A DNA stretch of 64,000 bases from Bacillus spizizenii TU-B-10 (GTDB lineage Bacteria > Bacillota > Bacilli > Bacillales > Bacillaceae): NCBI RefSeq assembly GCF_000227465.1, contig NC_016047.1:2894857-2958856 (forward strand). Direction: 5' to 3'. The notes under the pieces were generated by a model. That model ran no database searches, was not told the DNA's origin, and was given only the letters and a program-made list of their open reading frames with translations. Below are positions 26,460-36,442 of the stretch, in pieces; the stretch's first letter is position 1; each line of letters opens with the position of its first letter. The position numbers and the translations under genes are program-made.

Positions 26460-29102
26460 TTATTTCGCATCGTACCAAGATGGGCCTGATGCAAAGTCCA
26501 CCTTTAACGGCACATCTAATGCAAGCGCATGTTCCATCACTTCAGGAACAAGCTTTTCAAGAATTTCAATTTCTTCTTGCGGCGCTTCAAAAATCAATTC
26601 ATCGTGTACTTGAAGCAGCAGTCTTGCTTTCAGCTGTTTTTCTTTCAGCTTGGCAGCCATATCAATCATGGCTTTTTTTATAATATCAGCTGCGCTTCCT
26701 TGAATCGGCGTATTCATTGCCGTACGCTCCGCAAAACTGCGGATATTAAAGTTTCGGCTCGTCAGCTCAGGAATGTAACGGCGGCGATGCATAAGCGTTG
26801 TCACGTATCCTTTTTGCTTCGCGTCCTGAACTGAATCTTCCATGTACGCTTTTACGCCTTGGAAGCTTTCCAAATAGCGTTCGATGAATGCTCCGGCTTC
26901 CTTCCGGGTAATGCCGAGGTTCTGTGACAGCCCGTAATCGCTGATGCCGTATACGATGCCAAAGTTGACCGCTTTCGCCTGGCGTCTCATCGCAGAAGTC
27001 ACTTCATCCTCGGCAACATGGAACACATCCATTGCCGTTTTCGTATGAATATCCATATCATTTGTAAAAGCTTCGATAAGATTTTGATCCTTTGAAATAT
27101 GGGCAAGCACCCGCAGCTCGATTTGTGAGTAATCGGCTGCAAAAATAAGCCAGTCTTTTTCAGACGGAACAAAAGCTTGGCGGATTTTACGCCCTTCTTC
27201 AAGCCTGATCGGAATGTTTTGCAGATTCGGATCAGTCGAGCTGAGACGGCCTGTTTGCGTTAAAGCCTGGTTAAAGCGCGTGTGCACCTTATGCGAATCC
27301 GGTCTCGTCACCTTTAAAAGCCCTTCGACATATGTCGATTGAAGCTTGCCAATTTGTCTGTACTGCAAAATATAGTCGACAATCTCATGCTTGTCAGCCA
27401 GCTTTTCAAGCACATCAGCAGACGTTGAATAGCCTGTTTTTGTTTTTTTCACGACAGGCAAGCCGATCTTTTCAAACAAGATGACGCCGAGCTGTTTCGG
27501 AGAATTGATATTAAACGGCTCTCCCGCAATCTCATGGATTTTTTCTTCATATTCCTTCAGCTTCGCACCCAGTTCTTCACCCATTCGTTTTAAACGATCA
27601 ACATCGACCTTGACGCCAGTTGATTCCATTTCGCCGAGAATAAGCGCAAGCGGCATTTCGAGCTCTTCAAACAGCTCAAGCTGATCGTTGTTTTCCAGCT
27701 CCTGAACAAGCTTTTCCCGCAGGCTTTGAATGGCTAACGCTTTTCGGACAAGATGCTCAGACAGTACATCTTCTGAAGGTACCGCCCGTTTTGCTCCTTT
27801 GCCATAAACTGATTCGTCGCTTGATACGATATGCAGGCCGTAATCCTTGGCCACACTCGCAACGTCATCATATGAATTGCCCGGATTGATGATATAAGCC
27901 GCAAGAAGCGTATCAAACTCCGCCCCCTTCAGCTCAATGCCCTGCCAGCGCAAAGCGACAACAGCCCGCTTGCTATCGAAAAGCCATTTCTTCTGCTCGT
28001 CATTTTCCGCCCATTCTTTAAACACCTTAGACTCCACGGCAATGTCTTTCGGAATAAAATAAGATCCCGTTTCATTTATGATCGAAAATCCGAGAAGCGG
28101 CTCTTCATGATAATTGTCGCCAATCTGTTCAACGACAAATGCGGATGGAGAAACCAATATGCCGCTTGTTACGTCTGTGACGGTTTCGACCTTAATTTCC
28201 TCTAATGCCTGATCCTGCTCTGCTTCTTCACTGTCTTCCCCAAGACGTTCAAGAAGCGTGTTGAATCCAAGATCTTTAAAGATGGCAATCACCTGTTCAC
28301 GATTAAAGCCTTGATATTCCAAGCCGGAAACGGATACCTCAATCGGCGCATCCGTCATGATCGTCGCAAGCTCCTTGCTCATCAATGCCTGATCCTTAAA
28401 TTCCTCAAGCTTTTCCTTCAGTTTCTTTCCGCTCACCTCGTCAATGGACTCCAGCAGCTTTTCCACGGAATCGAACTGTTTTAAGAGCTTAATCGCTGTC
28501 TTTTCTCCGACGCCGGGCACACCTGGAATATTATCCGAGGAATCGCCCATCAGACCCTTCATGTCAATGATTTGTTCAGGCGTAAGCCCGTATTTCTCTT
28601 TGACGTGCTCCGGTGTGTAAAATTCAACATCGGTAATTCCTTTTCTCGTAATGGCAACTGTTGTTTTGTCTGTTGCCAGCTGAGTTAAATCCTTATCTCC
28701 TGAGAAAATCTTTACTTCAAATCCGTCTTTTTCAGCCGATTTGGCCAGTGTGCCGATAATATCGTCGGCTTCGTATTGTTCCAGTTCGTAGCGGCTGATC
28801 TGATAGGCATCCAGCAGCTCGCGGATAAATGGCATTTGTTCGGAAAGCTCAGGCGGGGTTTTCTGTCTGCCGCCTTTATATTCTTTAAATGTGCCGTGAC
28901 GAAATGTTGTTTTCCCGGCATCAAATGCAACCAGCATGTGCGTCGGTTTTTCATCCTCAAGCATCTTCATTAAAATCATCGCAAAGCCGTATACGGCATT
29001 CGTATGAATACCTTTATCATTGCTTAACAGCGGCAATGCAAAAAACGCCCGGTAAGCCAGACTGTTTCCGTCTACAAGCACTAATTTTTTTCGTTCCGTC
29101 AT
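26460..29102 (-). CDS. polA: DNA polymerase I
   Basis: 880-residue family A polymerase for gap filling and Okazaki fragment processing. The N-terminal 5'-nuclease (1-~290) is intact, with KIFSGDKDLTQL and MGDSSDNIPGVPGVGEKTA. The middle domain (~310-470) lacks the DxE and other acidic residues of proofreading enzymes (VVEQIGDNYHEE in place of the DTE motif), so it has no 3'-5' exonuclease, as known for Bacillus. Polymerase motifs DYSQIELRVLAHIS, the O-helix RRQAKAVNFGIVYG and VHDELIFE are present. It is followed by mutM. Confidence 0.97.
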   Translation of the reverse strand: MTERKKLVLVDGNSLAYRAFFALPLLSNDKGIHTNAVYGFAMILMKMLEDEKPTHMLVAFDAGKTTFRHGTFKEYKGGRQKTPPELSEQMPFIRELLDAYQISRYELEQYEADDIIGTLAKSAEKDGFEVKIFSGDKDLTQLATDKTTVAITRKGITDVEFYTPEHVKEKYGLTPEQIIDMKGLMGDSSDNIPGVPGVGEKTAIKLLKQFDSVEKLLESIDEVSGKKLKEKLEEFKDQALMSKELATIMTDAPIEVSVSGLEYQGFNREQVIAIFKDLGFNTLLERLGEDSEEAEQDQALEEIKVETVTDVTSGILVSPSAFVVEQIGDNYHEEPLLGFSIINETGSYFIPKDIAVESKVFKEWAENDEQKKWLFDSKRAVVALRWQGIELKGAEFDTLLAAYIINPGNSYDDVASVAKDYGLHIVSSDESVYGKGAKRAVPSEDVLSEHLVRKALAIQSLREKLVQELENNDQLELFEELEMPLALILGEMESTGVKVDVDRLKRMGEELGAKLKEYEEKIHEIAGEPFNINSPKQLGVILFEKIGLPVVKKTKTGYSTSADVLEKLADKHEIVDYILQYRQIGKLQSTYVEGLLKVTRPDSHKVHTRFNQALTQTGRLSSTDPNLQNIPIRLEEGRKIRQAFVPSEKDWLIFAADYSQIELRVLAHISKDQNLIEAFTNDMDIHTKTAMDVFHVAEDEVTSAMRRQAKAVNFGIVYGISDYGLSQNLGITRKEAGAFIERYLESFQGVKAYMEDSVQDAKQKGYVTTLMHRRRYIPELTSRNFNIRSFAERTAMNTPIQGSAADIIKKAMIDMAAKLKEKQLKARLLLQVHDELIFEAPQEEIEILEKLVPEVMEHALALDVPLKVDFASGPSWYDAK

Positions 29103-29215
29103 TCAATATCCTCCTAAGAAGCCTCAGGCTTCCATTCATCTCTTACATAGTCATTAGCTCCTCTTATTTTAACAAAGTTCAATTTGAAAGGAAAATACGT
29201 GAACTGAGGAGAAGA

Positions 29216-29254
29216 CACAAAAAAGGACGGGAACACAAAATGGTTCCCGCCGTC
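29216..29254 (-). terminator. Terminator of phoPR
   Basis: Minus-strand hairpin GACGGCGGGAACC..GGTTCCCGTCC, followed by TTTTTTG, about 90 bases after phoR. Confidence 0.82.
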
Positions 29255-29301
29255 AAAATTGGCTCCTTGGATGAAGGGGTTCTACTACATCCTACCAGCA
29301 T

Positions 29302-29335
29302 AGGTTTAACAGTGCATGAAGATATTGTTAAACCT
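29302..29335. repeat. Inverted repeat just after phoR
   Basis: AGGTTTAACA and TGTTAAACCT, a perfect 10-base dyad with a 14-base spacer, ending 10 bases beyond the phoR stop codon. There is no T run, so it is not a simple terminator. It could stabilise the phoPR mRNA end or be a protein-binding site. Confidence 0.6.
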
Positions 29336-29344
29336 TTGTAAACA

Positions 29345-31084
29345 TTAGGCGGACTTTTCAGCGGCCCGTTTCAGCGTCACTGTAAAGACCGTTCCCCGTC
29401 CAGGCTCGCTTTTGACATCGATTTTCCCTTCATGAGCCTCTATTAAATGCTTTACGATTGCAAGGCCCAGGCCGGTGCCGCCCGAATTCCTGCTTCTGTC
29501 TTTATCTACGCGGTAAAAACGTTCAAAGATGCGAGGAATTTCTTCTTTCTGAATGCCGATTCCGGAATCGGCAACTTCAATCTGAATGTCTTTTTCTCTG
29601 GGCGTTACATTGATAGCTACAGAGCCCCCTTCAGGCGTGTAGGTTAACGCATTGTTTACGAGATTAAGAAATACCTGTTTCAGCCTGTACGGGTCGCCTG
29701 ATACGTATAGCGGATCTTTCGGGACATTCAGTTGTAAGGAGATGCCTTTCTCATCCGCCTTATGCTTAAGAAGCGTTTCAATCTCACCAAGCATTTTGAC
29801 TGGTTCAAACGTTTCAATGCTGAGCGTAAAATTTTGCTGCTCGATTTTTGAGAGATCGAGAAGATCCTGAACCAAAGACTGAAGCCTTTCGCTTTCCTTT
29901 AGAATAATAGAGAGAAATTCAGAAAGCGCTTCTTTGTCCTCCATCGCCCCGTCCAATAACGTCTCCGTAAACCCTTTAATGGACGTAATCGGCGTTTTCA
30001 GCTCATGAGAAACATTCGCCACAAAATCCTTTCTCATCTGCTCTAATTTCTTCGTCTCCGTCATGTCATGGAAAACGAGCACAATTCCTTTCCATTCATC
30101 GTCCGGCCCCATAATCGGTACGCCGTCCACTTCAAAATAACGCCGTTCAATTTTGATCGGAAGCCTTAACAGTTTGCATTTCTTTGTCTCCGTCATAAAA
30201 ATGTCTTCGACAAGCTGGATCACTTCTTCATGTTCAAATGCATCATGATAAAGACGGCGCAGCATCTGATTCGGATTGATATGAAACTGCTTGGCGTAAG
30301 CCCTGTTCACGAGATTGATAAAGCCTCTTCCATCAATCATAATCAGCCCAGAGCCGATATTTTCAATGACTGTCAGCAGCCGGTCCCGCTGCATTTCCTG
30401 CGTTCTCGTCATTTCCATCAGATCAACAGCAAGACTGTTCATCGCACGGCCGAGCTTATCAGAGCGCCTGATATAGCCGCCGTATGTCCTGGCATCGTAG
30501 TTCCCCTTAGACAGTTCTGTCGCTACGTTTGTCGCTGCTTCAATCGACCTTTTATAGCGTGAGGTCATACTGGAATAAAAATAAACAATGACGATAAAAG
30601 CGGTACAAAGACTGGCCGTCAGCATCCCCCACATTTCGCCTTTCAAGCCGTAGCTTTTTTTAGAGGCAGAAAGCAGCACATATCCTGTTTTTTCACCTTC
30701 GCTTCTAAGCGAGAGTCCGTAATAAAGCTCGTTATCCGCTGTTGAAAGAACACCCTCATGGCCAGAGACAAGCGCCCGCACCTTTTGAGAATCTGCTGCT
30801 CTCCCATTTGACCCGTACAGCACCTTGCCGTCTGTATCGATAACGGATGCGCTCACATCAAGCGCGCCGCCTGCATCTTTAATGATTTTCTCATTTGCTT
30901 GATCATTCAGATTGCCGGCATCAAGAAGCGAAGCCATGTATTTGGCTTCTTTTTCAATGTGTTCCTCTGCTTTCCTTTGATCAGATGTTTCAAAGAGCTG
31001 CTGCAAAAACAGCCCGAGGACACTAAACACCAGAATCATACAGACAACGAGTACAGAAAAAAGGCGCACACGGTATTTATTCAT
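29345..31084 (-). CDS. phoR: Phosphate-starvation sensor kinase PhoR
   Basis: 579-residue histidine kinase with two membrane segments (about 8-30 and 150-170) flanking an extracytoplasmic PAS-like domain, then HAMP (~172-230), a cytoplasmic PAS (~235-345), HisKA with the phospho-histidine in [12 protein letters not shown] near 360, and HATPase ([27 protein letters not shown]). It phosphorylates PhoP when wall teichoic acid synthesis signals low phosphate. The gene overlaps phoP by eight bases. Confidence 0.97.
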   Translation of the reverse strand: MNKYRVRLFSVLVVCMILVFSVLGLFLQQLFETSDQRKAEEHIEKEAKYMASLLDAGNLNDQANEKIIKDAGGALDVSASVIDTDGKVLYGSNGRAADSQKVRALVSGHEGVLSTADNELYYGLSLRSEGEKTGYVLLSASKKSYGLKGEMWGMLTASLCTAFIVIVYFYSSMTSRYKRSIEAATNVATELSKGNYDARTYGGYIRRSDKLGRAMNSLAVDLMEMTRTQEMQRDRLLTVIENIGSGLIMIDGRGFINLVNRAYAKQFHINPNQMLRRLYHDAFEHEEVIQLVEDIFMTETKKCKLLRLPIKIERRYFEVDGVPIMGPDDEWKGIVLVFHDMTETKKLEQMRKDFVANVSHELKTPITSIKGFTETLLDGAMEDKEALSEFLSIILKESERLQSLVQDLLDLSKIEQQNFTLSIETFEPVKMLGEIETLLKHKADEKGISLQLNVPKDPLYVSGDPYRLKQVFLNLVNNALTYTPEGGSVAINVTPREKDIQIEVADSGIGIQKEEIPRIFERFYRVDKDRSRNSGGTGLGLAIVKHLIEAHEGKIDVKSEPGRGTVFTVTLKRAAEKSA

Positions 31085-31799
31085 TCATTTTTGGCTCCTC
31101 CAGTTTATACCCCAATCCCCTAATCGTTTTAATATAGATCGGTTTTTTCGTATTGTTTTCAATTTTGTCGCGGAGATGGCTGATATGTACATCAACAATT
31201 CTCGTATCTCCGGCAAAATCATAATTCCAGACAGCGCTCAACAAAAGATCTCTCGTCAGCACTCTGCCTTTATGTCTGCCCAAATACAGCAGCAGTTCGA
31301 ATTCTTTCGGTGTCAGCTCAAGCTGATTTTCTTTAAAGTACGCTTCATAATGATCAGGCAGGATTTTCAGATCGCCAATTACGATCTGACCTTCAATTTC
31401 ATCGTTTTTCATTTCACTAGAGGGCGCAGCCATTTCCGAACGCCTTAAAATCGCTTTGACTCTTGCATTTACTTCCCTTGGACTGAACGGCTTGGTCATA
31501 TAATCATCAGCACCGAGCTCAAGCCCTAATACTTTGTCGAATTCCTCATCCTTCGCTGTCAGCATTAAAATCGGAAACATCAGTTTTTGCTGTCTCAGCT
31601 GCTTGCATACTTCGATTCCGTCCAGTTTTGGAAGCATCACATCAAGCACAATCAAATCAGGCTTCTCTGTCTCCGCTTTTTTGAGTGCTTCTTCCCCATC
31701 CGAGGCGGTAATGACATCATAGCCTGACCGTTCCAAATTGTACTGTAAAAGAGTAACAATAGATTCTTCATCATCCACAACTAAAATTTTCTTGTTCAT
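31077..31799 (-). CDS. phoP: Phosphate-response regulator PhoP
   Basis: 240-residue OmpR-type regulator: receiver with VDDEESIV, the phospho-acceptor in LIVLDVMLP (Asp53) and K102 region DDYMTKPF, then a C-terminal winged helix (~135-236; [19 protein letters not shown]). It controls the Pho regulon, including teichoic/teichuronic acid genes. It is the first gene of phoPR. Confidence 0.97.
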   Translation of the reverse strand: MNKKILVVDDEESIVTLLQYNLERSGYDVITASDGEEALKKAETEKPDLIVLDVMLPKLDGIEVCKQLRQQKLMFPILMLTAKDEEFDKVLGLELGADDYMTKPFSPREVNARVKAILRRSEMAAPSSEMKNDEIEGQIVIGDLKILPDHYEAYFKENQLELTPKEFELLLYLGRHKGRVLTRDLLLSAVWNYDFAGDTRIVDVHISHLRDKIENNTKKPIYIKTIRGLGYKLEEPKMNE

Positions 31800-31965
31800 G
31801 CTGTGCCTCCAGTATTATAATTCCCCGACATCCTATTTCTCTATTTTATGTCATCTTAACATGTTTCATGATTTTATTTTAGCGAAAGCAGGATATTCCG
31901 ACAATTCGTCTTTTACATCATTTTTAAAAGAAATAAAGAAGTTGATGACAACGCTTTCATTTATA

Positions 31966-32009
31966 GCAAAAAGAGAAAGGCTCTATCAAGCAAGCCTTTC
32001 TCTCTTTTT
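31966..32009 (-). terminator. Terminator of citZ-icd-mdh
   Basis: Minus-strand hairpin AAAAAGAGAGAAAGGCTTGC..GAGCCTTTCTCTTTTT, directly after mdh. Confidence 0.88.
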
Positions 32010-32010
32010 A

Positions 32011-32949
32011 TTAAGATAATACTTTCATGACATTTTTGACAGATTCAACTGATTTATTCAGCTGTGCTCTTTCATAGTCTGTCAGTTCAAGTTCAATGAT
32101 TTGCTCAAGACCGTTGCCGCCTACGATTGTAGGAACACCAAGGTAGATGCCTTCATAGCCGTATTCCCCTTCAAGATAAGCAATTGTAGGAAGGACGCGG
32201 CGCTGATCTTTCAAGATCGCTTCAACCATTTCTGTCAGAGAAGCCGCAGGCGCATAATACGCGCTTCCGTTTCCAAGAAGATTTACGATTTCGCCTCCGC
32301 CTTTTCTAGTGCGCTCTACAATTGCGTCAATCCGTTCCTTCGGAATGAGAGTTTCAAGCGGGATACCGCCAGCATAAGAATAACGCACAAGCGGCACCAT
32401 ATCGTCACCGTGGCCGCCAAGAACGAAACCAGTCACATCTTTCACTGACAGGTTTAATTCCTCTGCCACAAATGTTCTGAATCTTGCCGTATCAAGCACA
32501 CCGGACTGGCCGATTACGCGCTCTTTAGGGAAGCCTGATTCTTTGTACACCGCGTATGTCATTGCATCAACAGGATTTGTCAGCACCACAATGATAGAGT
32601 CAGGAGAATATTTCACGATTTCTCGTGTAACGCTTCTCATAATTTTTTCATTTGTAGAGACTAGATCATCTCTGCTCATACCAGGTTTTCTTGCGATACC
32701 GGCTGTAATGACAACAATGTCAGAACCCGCTGTATCCTCGTAATTGGATGTGCCCGTAATTTTTGCGTCAAAGCCTTGAACCGGACTTGCCTCAAACATA
32801 TCAAGCGCTTTTCCCTTTGTCGGGTTCTCCAATTGCGGAATGTCAACAAGAACTACGTCTGCCAGCTCTTTTTGAGCGATTAAAAATGCAGTTGTCGCTC
32901 CGGTAAACCCTGCTCCGATAACAGAAACTTTTTTACGAGTATTTCCCAT
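32011..32949 (-). CDS. mdh: Malate dehydrogenase
   Basis: 312-residue lactate/malate-type dehydrogenase converting malate to oxaloacetate. The glycine-rich [14 protein letters not shown] at the N-terminus, the malate-specific arginine in [16 protein letters not shown] (near residues 80-95), and catalytic His in [12 protein letters not shown] near 178 are visible. It is the last gene of citZ-icd-mdh, 43 bases after icd. Confidence 0.97.
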   Translation of the reverse strand: MGNTRKKVSVIGAGFTGATTAFLIAQKELADVVLVDIPQLENPTKGKALDMFEASPVQGFDAKITGTSNYEDTAGSDIVVITAGIARKPGMSRDDLVSTNEKIMRSVTREIVKYSPDSIIVVLTNPVDAMTYAVYKESGFPKERVIGQSGVLDTARFRTFVAEELNLSVKDVTGFVLGGHGDDMVPLVRYSYAGGIPLETLIPKERIDAIVERTRKGGGEIVNLLGNGSAYYAPAASLTEMVEAILKDQRRVLPTIAYLEGEYGYEGIYLGVPTIVGGNGLEQIIELELTDYERAQLNKSVESVKNVMKVLS

Positions 32950-32992
32950 GTCTCTCTTCTCCTTTATGGCTAGTTTTAGGCTGTTTCCTTGC

Positions 32993-34264
32993 TTAGTCCA
33001 TGTTTTTAATCAGTTCTTCTCCGAACTCTGAACATTTCACTTCAGTTGCGCCGTCCATTAATCTGGCAAAATCGTAAGTTACGACTTTAGAAGCGATTGT
33101 TTTTTCCATAGATTTGATAACCAAATCAGCCGCTTCGTTCCATCCTAAATGCTCAAGAAGCAGAACGCCTGAAAGAATAACTGAAGATGGGTTTACTTTA
33201 TCAAGGCCTGCATATTTAGGAGCCGTTCCGTGCGTCGCCTCAAAAATCGCATGTCCTGTTTCATAGTTGATGTTCGCTCCAGGAGCAATGCCGATTCCGC
33301 CGACTTGCGCAGCAAGAGCATCAGAGATGTAATCTCCGTTCAGGTTCATTGTTGCAACGACATCAAATTCGTTCGGACGCGTTAAAATCTGCTGAAGGAA
33401 GATGTCAGCAATGCTGTCTTTGACAATGATTTTGCCTGCTGCTTCCGCTTCGCTTTGCGCTTTGTTGGCAGCGTCTTTTCCTTGTTCTTCAGCAATGCGG
33501 TCATATTGAGCCCATGTGAATACTTTTTCGCCGTATTCTCTTTCAGCAAGTTCATAGCCCCAGTTTTTGAAGGCGCCTTCTGTGAACTTCATGATGTTTC
33601 CTTTGTGAACTAGGGTTACTGATTTGCGGCCGTGCTCGATCGCATAATCAATGGCTGCTCTGACCAAACGGCTTGTTCCTTCTTCAGAAACAGGCTTAAT
33701 GCCGATACCTGATGTCTCAGGGAAACGGATTTTGTTGACGTTTAACTCATTTTGCAGGAAGCTGATGAGCTTTTGCACTTCTTCAGAGCCTTTTGCGTAC
33801 TCGATGCCTGCGTAAATATCTTCTGTATTTTCACGGAAGATGACCATATCAGTATCTTCAGGGCGTTTTACCGGTGACGGCACTCCAGTAAAGTATCTTA
33901 CAGGTCTTAAGCAGACGAATAGGTCAAGCTCTTGTCTGAGCGCTACGTTCAAAGATCGGATTCCGCCGCCGACAGGTGTCGTTAACGGGCCTTTAATCGC
34001 GATGAAATATTCGCGGATCACATCTAATGTTTCAGCAGGCAGCCACTCACCTGTTTTATTATAAGCCTTTTCTCCGGCATAAACTTCTTTCCACGTAATT
34101 TTCTTTTCACCTTTGTATGCTTTTTCAACTGCTGCTTCCAACACCTTCGAAGCCGAGTTCCAAATATCAGGACCGGTTCCGTCTCCTTCGATAAACGGGA
34201 TAATCGGGTTATTTGGTACGTTTAATACTCCGTTAGAAACTGTAATTTTTTCACCTTGTGCCAC
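32993..34264 (-). CDS. icd: Isocitrate dehydrogenase (NADP)
   Basis: 423-residue NADP-dependent enzyme making 2-oxoglutarate. Substrate-binding Ser in [19 protein letters not shown] near 104-118, the NADP region [19 protein letters not shown] near 340 and metal-site aspartates in [15 protein letters not shown] are present. It follows citZ by about 164 bases with an imperfect terminator in the gap, so it can be expressed with or separately from citZ. Confidence 0.97.
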   Translation of the reverse strand: MAQGEKITVSNGVLNVPNNPIIPFIEGDGTGPDIWNSASKVLEAAVEKAYKGEKKITWKEVYAGEKAYNKTGEWLPAETLDVIREYFIAIKGPLTTPVGGGIRSLNVALRQELDLFVCLRPVRYFTGVPSPVKRPEDTDMVIFRENTEDIYAGIEYAKGSEEVQKLISFLQNELNVNKIRFPETSGIGIKPVSEEGTSRLVRAAIDYAIEHGRKSVTLVHKGNIMKFTEGAFKNWGYELAEREYGEKVFTWAQYDRIAEEQGKDAANKAQSEAEAAGKIIVKDSIADIFLQQILTRPNEFDVVATMNLNGDYISDALAAQVGGIGIAPGANINYETGHAIFEATHGTAPKYAGLDKVNPSSVILSGVLLLEHLGWNEAADLVIKSMEKTIASKVVTYDFARLMDGATEVKCSEFGEELIKNMD

Positions 34265-34379
34265 AATAAAAACCTCCCAGTATGTAATTCATATTTAGAA
34301 AACATTTTATTTTTCCTATATAGAAAACAAAATGATTTTTCTCAACATTCAATGTAAAGTGTAAACCACTTTTGATGTT

Positions 34380-34420
34380 CTGAACAAGAGGCTAACCTCA
34401 TTAACGCAAGCCAGCCTCCA
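34380..34420 (-). terminator. Partial terminator after citZ
   Basis: Minus-strand hairpin GAGGCTGGC..GTTAGCCTC followed by TTGTTC, between citZ and icd. It is probably leaky, since citZ, icd and mdh are known to share a transcript. Confidence 0.6.
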
Positions 34421-34428
34421 ATGGTTCT

Positions 34429-35547
34429 TTAGGCTCTTTCTTCAATCGGAACAAATGCTTGTTTATCAGGGCCTGTGTAATCTGCCCGCGGGCGGATCAG
34501 TCGATTGTTGTCATACTGCTCAAGAATATGTGCAAGCCAGCCGGACATTCTGCTTATAGCAAAAATCGGTGTGAACAAATCATGGTCAATACCGAGGCTG
34601 TGATAAACAGAAGCCGAATAGAAATCAACGTTAGGCGGTAGCTTTTTCTCTGATGTGACGATCTCTTCTACGCGAATCGACATCTCATACCATTTGCTTT
34701 CGCCTGTCAGGTTGGTCAGGCGCTTGCTCATTTCTTTCAGATGCTTCGCGCGCGGGTCGCCATGCTTATACACGCGGTGGCCGAATCCCATGATTTTTTC
34801 TTTCTTTTCAAGTTTGGCGCGGATGTACGGCTCAGCGTTTTCTACTTCACCGATTTCTGTCAGCATCTTCATCACGCCTTCATTTGCACCGCCGTGAAGA
34901 GGACCCTTCAGTGCGCCGATTGCGGCAGTAATGCCTGAATAGATATCAGAAAGTGTTGCGACGCAGACCCTTGCTGTGAACGTTGACGCGTTCAGCTCAT
35001 GGTCAGCATGTAAAATCAGCGCTTTGTTGAAAGCTTCAACCTCAATTGGCGAAGGCTCTTCACCGTTTAATGTGTAGAGAAAATTCTCGGCAATGCCGTA
35101 GTCTTCTCTCGGTTCAACAGGTTCAAGGCCTTTGCGGATTCTGGAAAACGCTGCAACCAAGCCAGGCACCTTTGCCTGAAGGCGGATCGCCTTTCTATAG
35201 TTGGCTTCCGGGTTCATGGTATCAGCCTCGCTGTCAAGCAGGCCTAGTAATGAAATTGCTGTCCGAAGAGCAGCCATGGGATGAACATTTTCGAGGGAAT
35301 AAGATTTGAAGTGCTCAATAATTTCTTGCGGAACGACAGCTTCCTTTGCAAGCTGCTGCTTTAACTCATCAAGCTCCTTTTTGTTCGGCAGCCTTAAATG
35401 CCAAAGCAAGTAGATGATTTCTTCAAAACTTGCATTCTCTGTTAAATCATCGATATCATACCCCACATATGTAAGGGTATCGTCAATAATAGAACTAACA
35501 GATGATGTTGTTGCTACAACCCCTTCTAGACCGCGTGTCGCTGTCAT
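34429..35547 (-). CDS. citZ: Citrate synthase II
   Basis: 372-residue citrate synthase. Catalytic histidines lie in GPLHGGANEGVMK and MGFGHRVYKHGDPRAKHL, and the catalytic aspartate in NVDFYSASVYHSLGI near 312. Start ATG 35547 follows AAAGGAG; an ATG three codons earlier overlaps that site. It heads citZ-icd-mdh and has a 195-base leader with a CcpA site and CcpC-type boxes. Confidence 0.97.
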   Translation of the reverse strand: MTATRGLEGVVATTSSVSSIIDDTLTYVGYDIDDLTENASFEEIIYLLWHLRLPNKKELDELKQQLAKEAVVPQEIIEHFKSYSLENVHPMAALRTAISLLGLLDSEADTMNPEANYRKAIRLQAKVPGLVAAFSRIRKGLEPVEPREDYGIAENFLYTLNGEEPSPIEVEAFNKALILHADHELNASTFTARVCVATLSDIYSGITAAIGALKGPLHGGANEGVMKMLTEIGEVENAEPYIRAKLEKKEKIMGFGHRVYKHGDPRAKHLKEMSKRLTNLTGESKWYEMSIRVEEIVTSEKKLPPNVDFYSASVYHSLGIDHDLFTPIFAISRMSGWLAHILEQYDNNRLIRPRADYTGPDKQAFVPIEERA

Positions 35548-35646
35548 ATATAACATCTCCTTTTCAATAAATTTCCCCTTTAAGAGTGTTGTAAAAACAT
35601 GAGGCTTACTTAAAAAGCATGATGCAAGTATTTCTCTCCCCCTAAA

Positions 35647-35660
35647 AGAAAATGCTTACA
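35647..35660 (-). promoter_or_regulatory. CcpA site (cre) in the citZ leader
   Basis: TGTAAGCATTTTCT on the minus strand matches the cre consensus at 12 of 14 positions and lies about 80 bases downstream of the transcription start, where the citZ cre has been described. Confidence 0.65.
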
Positions 35661-35717
35661 TTTTACTGCCTGCTTCTACTGAAACCCTTTGCTTATGAAA
35701 GAACATAACAAATTCTT

Positions 35718-35753
35718 ATAAGCTTATTTAAGTTTAAGCCTATTCTCATTATA
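35718..35753 (-). promoter_or_regulatory. citZ -10 region with CcpC-type dyad
   Basis: The palindrome ATAAGCTTAT (35718-35727) and neighbouring ATAA/TTAT half-sites lie just downstream of the citZ -10 box. CcpC binds ATAA-TTAT dyads at citZ and citB. Assignment is by resemblance. Confidence 0.45.
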
Positions 35754-35776
35754 AACAATAATCAGACATTTGTTAA
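35748..35776 (-). promoter_or_regulatory. Sigma-A promoter of citZ
   Basis: Minus strand TTAACA (35771-35776), 17 bases, TATAAT (35748-35753). The 334-base gap between citZ and ytwI holds this promoter, the CcpA and CcpC sites and the ytwI terminator. Confidence 0.82.
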
Positions 35777-35848
35777 ATGTTTACCTATAATTTTTTTTTT
35801 CGTTCTGTGTTTTCCCCGAAAAAACGCCTTTATTTGCGGGTTTTTGCA

Positions 35849-35884
35849 TATAAAAAAAAGCGGCCTGAGAGCCGCTTTTTTTTA
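35849..35884 (-). terminator. Terminator of ytwI
   Basis: Hairpin AAAAGCGGC..GCCGCTTTT with long A and T runs, overlapping the ytwI stop. Confidence 0.88.
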
Positions 35885-36346
35885 TGAAGTGAACAGTTTT
35901 ACGATCTGCATGGCTAAATAAGCAATCCCCGCTCCGATCAGCGGTCCCACCGCAACTCCGCCAAAAAGCGCGACTGCAAGAATGGTCCCGATCACAAGAG
36001 CAGTTGTAATATGCGGGTCATTTTCCAGCAAGGTCAGGCCGTTTTTGGCAATCAGCGCCACTGCAATTCCTGCTCCCAAGGCGATCCAAGCGTAGGAAGA
36101 CCGCACTGCTTCTCCAAGCTGCTTAAATCCGATTTCTCCCGTGGCAATCGGAACAAGAACAGCGATCGTGATAATGGTCACTCCCCAGTTAATGCCTTTT
36201 GACTGGATGGTTGGAAATAATTTCTGGTCAAGTCCAACGATTTTGATGATCAAAAGGACGGATACAGCAAAGAGCAATGATTGGTTTTTTGCGATAAGTG
36301 CAATAGCCAAGAGTATAATTAAAAATAAATTCGCTTGTGTAAACAC
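35882..36346 (-). CDS. ytwI: DUF441 (UPF0756) membrane protein YtwI
   Basis: 154-residue protein with four to five hydrophobic segments and the family core KGINWGVTIITIAVLVPIATG near residue 65, followed by GVAVGPLIGAGIAYL near the end. The start is GTG 36346, six bases after GGAGGGA; the frame is open a further 35 codons upstream, overlapping the divergent ytvI, but without a start signal. Function unknown. Confidence 0.87.
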   Translation of the reverse strand: MFTQANLFLIILLAIALIAKNQSLLFAVSVLLIIKIVGLDQKLFPTIQSKGINWGVTIITIAVLVPIATGEIGFKQLGEAVRSSYAWIALGAGIAVALIAKNGLTLLENDPHITTALVIGTILAVALFGGVAVGPLIGAGIAYLAMQIVKLFTS

Positions 36347-36442
36347 ATGCCATCCCTCCTTAAAGATGAATGTATTCATATTCAGCCGGAGCGTGAATAC
36401 ATATAAAAAATAGGACATGCTGACGAGAGGAGGACCGATTTC

